In this document: positions 1 to 6,725 of the stretch, piece by piece
Layout of the letters: every line of letters begins with the position of its first letter
Numbering within the stretch: the stretch's first letter is position 1
Source: Azospirillum thiophilum
Lineage (GTDB): Bacteria; Pseudomonadota; Alphaproteobacteria; Azospirillales; Azospirillaceae
Length of the DNA: 64,000 bases
Direction of reading: 5' to 3'
Assembly: GCF_001305595.1 (NCBI RefSeq)
Contig: NZ_CP012401.1
Location: 1,933,001-1,997,000, forward strand
Position numbers and translations under genes: made by a program
Notes under the pieces: model-generated
What the model was told of the DNA's origin: nothing
Databases searched by the model: none
The model's input: the letters and a program-made list of their open reading frames with translations, nothing else

Positions 1-69
1 TTCGACCACTTCGCCGGCGGCGATGCGGTTCACCAGGGTTTCGGGCAGCAGTCGGATCGGCATGTCCAT
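1..69 (-). CDS. mutL: DNA mismatch repair protein MutL (5' end only)
   Basis: The minus strand begins MDMPIRLLPETLVNRIAAGE and continues VVE, the signature N-terminus of MutL. In this family it forms the first helix and the start of the GHKL ATPase fold; E. coli MutL begins almost identically ([20 protein letters not shown]). Only 23 codons lie in the window and the rest is off the left edge. Two in-frame ATGs exist, at 69 and 63; the second matches the usual family start. MutL couples MutS mismatch recognition to downstream strand removal. Confidence 0.9.
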   Translation of the reverse strand, partial: MDMPIRLLPETLVNRIAAGEVVE

Positions 70-120
70 AGATATAGTGGGCTGCCGCAGGCAACACCAC
101 CATCTTCGGACATGGTCCGC

Positions 121-486
121 TTACAGACCCTTCCAGGCTTTCAGATAGTCGATCAGCTTGCGCTCGTAGAAGGGCTGGGGCGACTGGTAGCGGGCGACGA
201 GGCCGGCTTCTTCGGTCAGCTTGACCACGATGCCGATGCAGCCGATGTCCACCGGGTCGCCGCCGATGTCGAACACCAGATGGAAATCGAACTTCTGTTT
301 GGCGATCAGGTCGCCTTCGTAGGGTCGGATGCGGAAGGAGCCCATGACGAACTCCTCCGGCACGTAATCATGGTGGTCGATCACGATCTTGGGCGGCGTC
401 GACGGGCGTTCCCGCCGGCTGTCGCCCGCTGCTTTCCCATCACCGGCCGCCTTGTTGCCTCCGGAAAAAATCGACAGCCAAGACAT
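121..486 (-). CDS. Small PilZ-like conserved protein
   Basis: About 121 residues starting MSWLSIFSGG; an in-frame ATG 39 bases further upstream (525) is less likely because it only adds a low-complexity stretch. The first ~35 residues are charged and probably disordered. The rest (VIDHHDYVPEEFVMGSFRIR, then an alternating hydrophobic region ending in ERKLIDYLKAWKGL) looks like a compact beta barrel plus a C-terminal helix, as in PilZ-type c-di-GMP adaptors. I do not see a convincing RxxxR...DxSxxG c-di-GMP signature, so ligand binding is doubtful. It lies just upstream of mutL on the same strand. The PilZ assignment is inference. Confidence 0.6.
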   Translation of the reverse strand: MSWLSIFSGGNKAAGDGKAAGDSRRERPSTPPKIVIDHHDYVPEEFVMGSFRIRPYEGDLIAKQKFDFHLVFDIGGDPVDIGCIGIVVKLTEEAGLVARYQSPQPFYERKLIDYLKAWKGL

Positions 487-784
487 GAACCGCAGCGTCC
501 CCTTGTTTCCGAGGCAGGTTTCCAAAGCCTGGGTTTCCGAAGCCTGAAACCATCCCGATACATTGGGGCAGTTTCAGGCGCACAGTCTTTAGTAATGGTT
601 AATGGCCTGGGCAACGGTTACGATTCCGTAATTTCCGAATCGCGGAGACGATGGAGCGTCGGGGGCGGAAGGGCGCAGCCGGAACTTCGCATCTGCGAAG
701 ACGTCCGTACGTCCTGCCGCGTTGGTTGCGGCCATGATAGGCTGGGCAGTCGTCCTGCCATGCCCCGTTCGTGAAGGTGCCGTC

Positions 785-2008
785 ATGTCCGCTTTGCCGG
801 TGATCCATGATTTCGCCGCCGAGGCGTCGGACCCCGGCCGCTATGCCGCCCTCGATGGCGATTGGTCGCTGGCGGTCGCCGATGTCACCGGCAGCACGCG
901 GCTGGCCGGACAGGGACGGCACCGTGACGTCAATTTCGTCGCCGCCGCCGTGGTCGCGGTGCTGTCGGCGGCGGTGCGCGCCGGGGACGATCCGGTCGCC
1001 TGCCAGTTCGGCGGCGACGGCGCCATCGCCGCGGTCCCGCCGGGACGGGAGGAGGAGGCGCGCGTGGCGCTTGCCGCGCTTGCCGATTGGTCGGCCGCGG
1101 TGATGGACGTGCCGTTGCGAGTCGGGCTTGTGCCGGTGCGGGCGCTGCTCGACCATGGGCTCGAGGTTCTGGCCGCCCTGCATGATTTCGGCAACGGCAA
1201 TTGTTTCGGCCTGTTCCTGGGGGCCGGCGTGGTGGCCGCCGACGCCTGGGTGAAGGAGGATGCGCGCTGGCGCCTGACGCCGCGGCCGGGACCGCTGCCG
1301 GGATTGGAGTCGGTGTCCTGCCGCTGGAATCCGGTGCCGCCGCGCCGGGGCATGGTGCTGTGCGTGATCGTCGACGCGGTCGATCCCGGTGCGGCCGGGC
1401 TGGGCGAACTGGCCCGCATCCAGCGCGCCATCGAGGCCATTGTGCCCACCGCCGGAGCCGCGCCGCTGGGCAGCGGCGAGCGGCTGGAAGCGCGCTGGCC
1501 GCCGGCATGGCGCGCCCTGCTGATGGAGGCGCGCGGCACCGGCGGCAATGGCGGTGGCATCGGGGACGGCGGGCGCCTTGGATGGGGTGTCCGGACCCGG
1601 CGGATCGCCTCGGCCCTGGCGACTTCGGCTCTGCTGGTGCTGTTGCTGAAGCTGGGCCTGAAACTGGGGCGCTTCGATCCGGAGGATTACCGCCATCGCA
1701 TGGCCGAGCGCACCGACTTCCGGAAATCGGCGGGCGGGCCGCGGCTGGTGCTGGACGTGACCCTGGAGGAAGCGGATGCCATCGAATCGCTGCTGGCCCG
1801 GGCGGCGGAGGCCGGCACGATCCGCTACGGCACCGCAAGGGCCGACGCCACGACGGTGACCTGCCTGGTTGGCGACGTGACCGCCGACCGCCATGTCCAT
1901 TTCGTCGATGGGGCCGATCTGGGTTTCTGGCGTGCGTCGGTCATGCTGAAGGCGATGAAGGTGCGGGACCAGCCTCTCGTCCGGACCGTCGTGCCGGTCC
2001 CACCCTGA
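785..2008 (+). CDS. DUF3095 family protein, nucleotide-cyclase-like N-terminus
   Basis: 407 residues from ATG 785 (MSALPVIHDFAAEA). The N-terminal ~150 residues contain VADVTGSTRLAGQGRHRDVN and, about 45 residues later, CQFGGDGAIAAVP. This spacing recalls the two metal/nucleotide elements of class III adenylate/guanylate cyclases (ADxxGST...GDG). The middle carries FGNGNCFGLFLGAG and a W-rich strand region. The C-terminal part includes a hydrophobic helix near residues 275-295 and TYPE-like strand segments typical of DUF3095. No function is established for the family. It lies alone between the mutL side and yccF, with opposite-strand genes on both sides. Family call is fairly secure; cyclase relationship is inference. 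Confidence 0.75.
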   Translation: MSALPVIHDFAAEASDPGRYAALDGDWSLAVADVTGSTRLAGQGRHRDVNFVAAAVVAVLSAAVRAGDDPVACQFGGDGAIAAVPPGREEEARVALAALADWSAAVMDVPLRVGLVPVRALLDHGLEVLAALHDFGNGNCFGLFLGAGVVAADAWVKEDARWRLTPRPGPLPGLESVSCRWNPVPPRRGMVLCVIVDAVDPGAAGLGELARIQRAIEAIVPTAGAAPLGSGERLEARWPPAWRALLMEARGTGGNGGGIGDGGRLGWGVRTRRIASALATSALLVLLLKLGLKLGRFDPEDYRHRMAERTDFRKSAGGPRLVLDVTLEEADAIESLLARAAEAGTIRYGTARADATTVTCLVGDVTADRHVHFVDGADLGFWRASVMLKAMKVRDQPLVRTVVPVPP

Positions 2009-2067
2009 GGACGGGGCGCGGGGGCCGGCACTGCGGGCACGCGGTCCTGTCGCGCCGCGGCGGACGG

Positions 2068-2508
2068 TCAGAGGCGGCCCATCATGCGGCGGCGTCCGGC
2101 GTCCTCGGACGGCACGATCTCGGTTCCGACCGGCCACAGCGCCAACAGGGCCAGCTTCAGATGCGCCCAGGCAAAGGGCAGGCCGATGATGGTGATGGCC
2201 AGACCGACCGCGGAGATCAGATGGCCGAGCGCCAGCCACCAGCCAGCCAGCACGAACCACACCACGTTGCCGATGAAGCCGAGCGCGCCGGTGCCCATGT
2301 CTTCGCGCCCGCGGAACTCATCGCGGCGCACGGCGGTTTGTCCAAAGGGGAGCAGGGTGTACCAGGCGATGGTCACGGCGGAGCGGGCCCAGGGCAGTCC
2401 GATGATGGACAGCGCCATCAGCACCGCGGCCAGCAACCAGCCGAGCGCCATCCAGATGCCGCCCGTGACCAACCACAGGACATTGAGGAGAAGACTGACC
2501 AGAGGCAT
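2068..2508 (-). CDS. yccF: YccF family inner-membrane protein
   Basis: 146 residues. Two homologous halves each contain a hydrophobic hairpin with a W/G-rich motif: VLWLVTGGIWMALGWLLAA followed by IIGLPWARSAV, and NVVWFVLAGWWLALGHLISA followed by IIGLPFAWAHLKLA. The duplicated GxWxxLG...IIGLPxA pattern is the hallmark of the YccF (DUF307) family of small inner-membrane proteins of unknown function. Four membrane segments are predicted by eye. Usual family length is ~130-150 residues, so it is complete. Monocistronic on the minus strand. Confidence 0.85.
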   Translation of the reverse strand: MPLVSLLLNVLWLVTGGIWMALGWLLAAVLMALSIIGLPWARSAVTIAWYTLLPFGQTAVRRDEFRGREDMGTGALGFIGNVVWFVLAGWWLALGHLISAVGLAITIIGLPFAWAHLKLALLALWPVGTEIVPSEDAGRRRMMGRL

Positions 2509-2878
2509 GAGACTGACCCTCCCTTTCGCCGCTCATGTGGGGACGGTCCCATCCGTCTCACAGATCGGATCGCGCAAAATCGGAATCGATTTGAAGCGTG
2601 GCTCCGATCGCCGGACAAAGGGCGACAGGGGGCGACAGGGGGCGGTGCCTCGTAGGGAATCGGATTTCACAAGCGCAAGCACGGCGGGGGCGCCGAACGG
2701 GGGCACTCCTTCCGGTGGCGCGAAAGAGGGGGAGGCCCGGTCCTTCCAAGCCTTGAACCGGATCCGCCGGATCCACAGATCCAGAGACAGGCATCATGAC
2801 GACGCGTACGGACGGGTCCTCCGCCGACAGCACCGCCGGCGGACCGCCCGCTTCCGGATCACACCGATCGGAGGCCGC
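2509..2878. other. Intergenic region upstream of yccF
   Basis: 370 bases between the divergent yccF and the gene at 2879. It contains a 10-bp tandem GGCGACAGGG at 2621-2640, and a 28-codon ORF from ATG 2796 whose TGA (2880-2882) overlaps the ATG at 2879. The short ORF has no strong ribosome binding site and may be a leader or chance. No recognisable promoter box. Confidence 0.4.
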
Positions 2879-3427
2879 ATGAACGAGGCTTTGAACACCG
2901 ACGCCGGCGCCGAGGCGTCGAACCGGCCGCGCGATGGCGAATCGCTGTCGCCGGTGGTTGCGGCCATCCTGGGCACCGCGCTCACGGCCGCGGCGAAGCG
3001 CGGCGGCAGCGGGGACGTGGTCCGCGGGCTGATCGCCGGCCTGCGCATCCTGCGCGCCACCGTCGAGGAGGAGGCCGGCTATACCATGGCCGCGGCGGTC
3101 GACAACGCCATCCGCACCCGGCTGCTGGCCGACAATCTGTCGCGGCTGCGTGTGAGCGGGCAGACACCCCAGGCCGTGCCTTTGCCCGGTCCGGGGCCGG
3201 GGAGCAGCGCCGCCGCCGCCATCTTCGAAAGTGCCGCCGAATCCTGCCTGACCGTCAACGCCCATGCCGAGGACAACGGGCCGCTGGAACATGCGGTCTT
3301 CGCCTTCACCGCGCAGCTGCTGCAACAGTTGGGCGGGGCACCGGAATGGCGCAGCCTCGCAGGCGAACTGCGACGGCCGCTGGCTGTCGCCCCCAGCGGG
3401 GAGGAGGATGAGGTGACGCTGCATTGA
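2879..3427 (+). CDS. Conserved hypothetical protein, helical
   Basis: 182 residues starting MNEALNTDAGAEASNRPRDG. Predicted largely helical: a helix rich in Ala/Leu/Val (VVAAILGTALTAAAKRGG), then VVRGLIAGLRILRATVEEEA and a region ending VFAFTAQLLQQLGG. No catalytic motif, signal peptide or membrane segment is evident. The start is chosen at 2879 because the upstream in-frame codons read as low-quality Arg/Pro-rich sequence. That ATG overlaps the TGA of a 28-codon ORF by 4 bases, so translational coupling is possible. I do not recognise the family. Confidence 0.55.
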   Translation: MNEALNTDAGAEASNRPRDGESLSPVVAAILGTALTAAAKRGGSGDVVRGLIAGLRILRATVEEEAGYTMAAAVDNAIRTRLLADNLSRLRVSGQTPQAVPLPGPGPGSSAAAAIFESAAESCLTVNAHAEDNGPLEHAVFAFTAQLLQQLGGAPEWRSLAGELRRPLAVAPSGEEDEVTLH

Positions 3428-3598
3428 CCCGGCGCCGACAGCACCGGGAAGAGGCCGGATTTCCGTTGCTTTTGAGCCGTTTCATGCATGCTTGAAACCT
3501 TTTGCGGGCAGGACCGCCCCAAGGGGCGCGTTAAGGGTTCTGCCCGATTTATCGAACGGGACGACGTGCGTCGGGCTTCGATAGGGTTGGCTTCGGCG

Positions 3599-4333
3599 AT
3601 GGGACCGTCCCATCGCGGAATGCCAGCATCGGGGATCCCGACCGTGTTCTTTCACACCCAGCCTTCCACCGTCCGCACCGGACGGGCAGACTCCGCCCGC
3701 TTCCCGGTCAAGGGTACGGTACCGGACGGCACGGATCCCTGGGCCGGAGAACGGAACGGAGATCGTGCGGGCGATCCGTGGGGGCGGCGGGTGGTCTTCC
3801 TCCATCCCGGCAAGGGCGCCTGGTGGCGCCTGCTCGACCATGTGCCGGCGGGCCAGGAATGGCTGACGGTGCCCGCCGCCGCCGGTGCGGCGCGGCTGTC
3901 GCCCCTGCTGGTGGAGCGTGGCGGACGCCGGCCGGTGGTGGTGGCCGGCGCGGTGACGGCACCGCTGGCCATCGCCGTGGTGCTGGACCGTCCCGATCTG
4001 GTCGGCGGGGTGATGATCGTCGACGATGTCGGTGCCTGTTCGCCGTTGCGCCGGCAGTGGAACGCCCTGGCCGCGCGCTTCGGCCGGGTTTCCCCCGACG
4101 GGCTGGGCGAACTGGAATCCGAATTGCCGGCCTTGCAGGTGCCGGTGACGCTGATGCAGGGCAGCGACCCCGCGGACCTTTTCACCCGGCTGGAAAACGG
4201 GTTGACCGGCTGCCGCACCCTGACCGTCGTCGCGGTGCCCGATGCCGCGGCGATCCGCCCGCGCACCCACGCAGCCGAACTGCGCGGCGCCCTGGCGGCG
4301 CTGGTCGCCGCGGTGGAGCGGGCGCGCCGGTGA
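3599..4333 (+). CDS. Degenerate alpha/beta-hydrolase-like protein
   Basis: About 244 residues if started at ATG 3599 (MGPSHRG); an ATG at 3488 is also in frame. The order VVFLHPGKGAWWRLLDHVPA, then RPVVVAGAVTAPLAIAVVLD and RPDLVGGVMIVDD, then VPVTLMQGSDPADL follows the alpha/beta-hydrolase fold: oxyanion-loop strand, nucleophile elbow and helix C, strand 6, and the acid-loop strand. The nucleophile elbow reads AGAVTAP where GxSxG is expected, so the catalytic serine is missing. The final histidine is also not obvious. It therefore looks like a non-catalytic or repurposed member. The first ~60 residues are low-complexity and the true start may lie further in. Confidence 0.5.
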   Translation: MGPSHRGMPASGIPTVFFHTQPSTVRTGRADSARFPVKGTVPDGTDPWAGERNGDRAGDPWGRRVVFLHPGKGAWWRLLDHVPAGQEWLTVPAAAGAARLSPLLVERGGRRPVVVAGAVTAPLAIAVVLDRPDLVGGVMIVDDVGACSPLRRQWNALAARFGRVSPDGLGELESELPALQVPVTLMQGSDPADLFTRLENGLTGCRTLTVVAVPDAAAIRPRTHAAELRGALAALVAAVERARR

Positions 4334-4467
4334 CGGCTACGCCATCTTATCCCGGCCCGCTAATCCCGGCCGCCCGTCTTCCTCGCGGAGGCGGGTGGCA
4401 AGGCGCGCGCCTCCGCTCAATTCGACAGGGAAGTCGACAGGGACGCCGGGCGGCAAGCCGTCCGGCG

Positions 4468-5139
4468 TCAGAAACTCTGCGCGGTGAGGGCCGCCTGGGT
4501 GCGGTTGCGTACGCCCAGATGCCGTAGGATGGCGGTGACGTGCACCTTCACGGTGCCTTCCGTCAGACCCAACTCGTGGGCGATCTGCTTGTTGGATTTG
4601 CCGTCGCGCAGGCGGGCCAGAACGTCGCGCTGGCGCGGCGTCAGCTGGTCGCCGGTGCCGTTCCCCAGGGGCGCGGGATCGTCAATCTGTTCACCGGAGC
4701 CGTTGCCGCCATGGGCCTGGTCGACGCGGTCGCCGCCGCGGATGGCCTGCTCGGGCAGGTAGATGCCGCCGGCGAGCACCAGCTGCAGGGCGCCCAGCAG
4801 CACCTTGGCACTGGAGGATTTGGGGATGTATCCGGCGGCGCCGTTCTCCAGCGCGGCCAGCAGGTCGGAGCGCTTCTCCGATCCCGAAACCACCACCAGC
4901 AGCGCCTTCGGCAGGTTGGCGTGGATGTCGCCCAAGGCCGAGAAGCCGGTCCAGCCGGGCATGCCGAGGTCGAGCAGGATCAGGTCGAAGGGCCGCGTCC
5001 CGTCGCACAGGGAAAGCACCTCGTCATAGGTGCTGGCCTCGAAGAACGTCATGTCGGCATCGAATTGCGCCAGCAGGCGGCGCAGACCGTCTCGGAACAA
5101 CAGGTGATCGTCGGCGATCAGCACGTTCATCGCGGGCAT
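4468..5139 (-). CDS. NarL/LuxR-type response regulator (first of a tandem pair)
   Basis: 223 residues. Receiver domain ~4-120: acidic pair D10-D11 (LIADDHLLFRDG), phospho-acceptor D57 in LILLDLGMPGW, Ser in LLVVVSGSEK, and the conserved Lys in AAGYIPKSSSA. After a Gly/Asn-rich linker comes a C-terminal LuxR helix-turn-helix with LTPRQRDVLARLRDGKSNKQ and TEGTVKVHVTAILRHLGV. All receiver residues needed for phosphotransfer are present. The start may be M4. A second regulator of the same class lies 248 bases upstream on the same strand. No histidine kinase gene is adjacent, so it is an orphan. Confidence 0.9.
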   Translation of the reverse strand: MPAMNVLIADDHLLFRDGLRRLLAQFDADMTFFEASTYDEVLSLCDGTRPFDLILLDLGMPGWTGFSALGDIHANLPKALLVVVSGSEKRSDLLAALENGAAGYIPKSSSAKVLLGALQLVLAGGIYLPEQAIRGGDRVDQAHGGNGSGEQIDDPAPLGNGTGDQLTPRQRDVLARLRDGKSNKQIAHELGLTEGTVKVHVTAILRHLGVRNRTQAALTAQSF

Positions 5140-5387
5140 TTCCAGATGTTGCGGCGATGGGGCGCCGGGGTGGCGCCATCGGCCCGGACGTTCACATAAG
5201 CATGGTCATTCCGGCCCTGTAGCCCGCTTTTGGTCTTAGGCCGGTTCCTCTATGCCCAGCGCCCGCTCCGCGGGTCGCCCGGCGCCAGCCCCGCAGGTCG
5301 TCCAATGCCCGCTCCGCCGACCGCCGCCCCCGGATGGAGGGGCGGGCGGCCATGGCGGAAGGCGGAAGAAGGCGGCAGGCCGGCGGA

Positions 5388-6068
5388 TCAGACGGTGGCG
5401 GCGACGCCGGCCTCGGCGGTCTGGTCGCCGATGCCGTTGTTCAGCGCCCAGATGGCGGCCTGGGTGCGGTTCGATGCGTTGATCTTGCGCAGCAGGCTCT
5501 TCAGGTGGACCTTCACGGTGGCTTCCGTGATGTTCAGGTGGTTGGCGATCATCTTGTTGCTGTTGCCGTTCAGCAGGCAGCGCAGGATCTGGACCTCGCG
5601 CTGCGACAGGCCCTTGCGGCGGGTCGGCAGTTCGGTCCCCATGTCGTCGGTGCGGCCGCTGACCAGCAGCGCGGCGAGATGGGTCGGGAACACCTTCTCG
5701 CCCATCATCACCAGCTTCAGCGACTGCATCAGCGCCTCGCAGGCGATGTCCTTCAGCAGATAGCCGCCGGCGCCGGCACCGAGCGCGGCCGAAAGGCGGC
5801 GGGTGCACAGGTCGTTGGTCAGGATGACGATCCGGATCGACGGATGGGCTTCGCGCAGAACGCGCATCGCCTCGACCTCCTCATCGGCGCCGCTCGGCAG
5901 GTCGATCAGGATCAGGTCGGGGGTGGTGCCGGTGTCGAGCGACGACAGCCCCTCGCGCAGGGTGCCGGCCTCGCCGACGACGTTGAAGGGCGTGCCTTCG
6001 AACAGGCGCTTCATGCCTTCACGGAAGAGCTTGTTGGCGTCGATGAGGAAAACGTTGATGGCATCCAT
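5388..6068 (-). CDS. NarL/LuxR-type response regulator, possibly FlcA-like
   Basis: 226 residues starting MDAINVFLIDANKLFREGMK at ATG 6068. Receiver ~1-120, phospho-acceptor candidate D56 in LILIDLPSG, Thr in VILTNDL, Lys in GGYLLKDIA. A LuxR-type helix-turn-helix follows at the C-terminus: LSQREVQILRCLLNGNSNK and TEATVKVHLKSLLRKINASN. Oddities: the usual acidic pair is D10-A11 instead of D-D, and the D-x-x-M-P motif around the phospho-site is replaced by DLPSG, so phosphorylation chemistry may be altered. The Azospirillum flocculation regulator FlcA is also a LuxR/UhpA-type protein, and this gene is a candidate orthologue, but I cannot confirm that. Its 5' side faces a long AT-richer intergenic region. 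Confidence 0.88.
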   Translation of the reverse strand: MDAINVFLIDANKLFREGMKRLFEGTPFNVVGEAGTLREGLSSLDTGTTPDLILIDLPSGADEEVEAMRVLREAHPSIRIVILTNDLCTRRLSAALGAGAGGYLLKDIACEALMQSLKLVMMGEKVFPTHLAALLVSGRTDDMGTELPTRRKGLSQREVQILRCLLNGNSNKMIANHLNITEATVKVHLKSLLRKINASNRTQAAIWALNNGIGDQTAEAGVAATV

Positions 6069-6725
6069 GGTCGCAGCCCGCCTTTTGTTCCGTTCCGATC
6101 GATGTGGCGCCGAATGGCGCATCCGGGGCATCCCCGACCGTCGCTCCCGCGTCCGGTCCGCTTCCCCGTCAGGGTGCGGGGGTGCCTCGTTGTGACTCAT
6201 AGATACCCCCGATTTGCGCGCTGCAAAATTTCGCTTAGGTAAATTTCGCGTCCAGCAATGGGCATATGCCGTAAGACCGGATAAGACAAGATGCGGTCAT
6301 AATTGTGTTTTCTCTGGTCTGTAGGAGTAACTGCCTGTGACATAAACGGGGAAATCGTTAACGTGCTTTCCTTGATTTGATCGGGACTCTGAACATAAGC
6401 ACCCTGAGACTTGATTATCGGCAGGAATAAGCCATGGACGACTGTCCCATCGCCCGATCGGTAGAGGCGTATGGCCGCGCCATTGGCCTTTCGGCCTAAG
6501 CGGAATTCGTCACGATGCCGTAGAGCGGCCCGTTCCGGCCATCCCCGCGCGGAGTGCGGGAACCCCGTCCGCCCCGGGTGCGCCGCGAGGCGCGTCGCCA
6601 GAATGGGTGCGATGGCCTCTCACGGGGTTCGTGGACGCGCGGCCTGTGCTATATACGTTCCAATCGCAAGACAGCATTCCCATGCTTGAGCCGAGTTTTC
6701 TCCTTATCCCCAGGCCGGGCCGCCC
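6069..6725. promoter_or_regulatory. 657-base intergenic region upstream of response regulator and helicase genes
   Basis: The stretch 6200-6440 is clearly richer in A+T than the surrounding genes. It separates the divergent response-regulator gene and uvrD-like gene, so it presumably holds promoters for both. One possible plus-strand pair is TTGATT near 6373 with an A/T-rich box around 6395; this is weak. A 21-codon ORF (6434-6499) follows an AGGAAT sequence. No clear operator palindrome was found by eye. Confidence 0.35.

Noticed and set aside
599..2260. Long antisense reading frame across the DUF3095 gene
   Set aside because: Composition is Arg/Pro/Ala-rich shadow of a GC-rich gene; no motif, and the opposite-strand DUF3095 frame has family features.
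6434..6499. 21-codon ORF with an upstream AGGAAT
   Set aside because: Too short to judge and no conserved content; left only as a note in the regulatory region.
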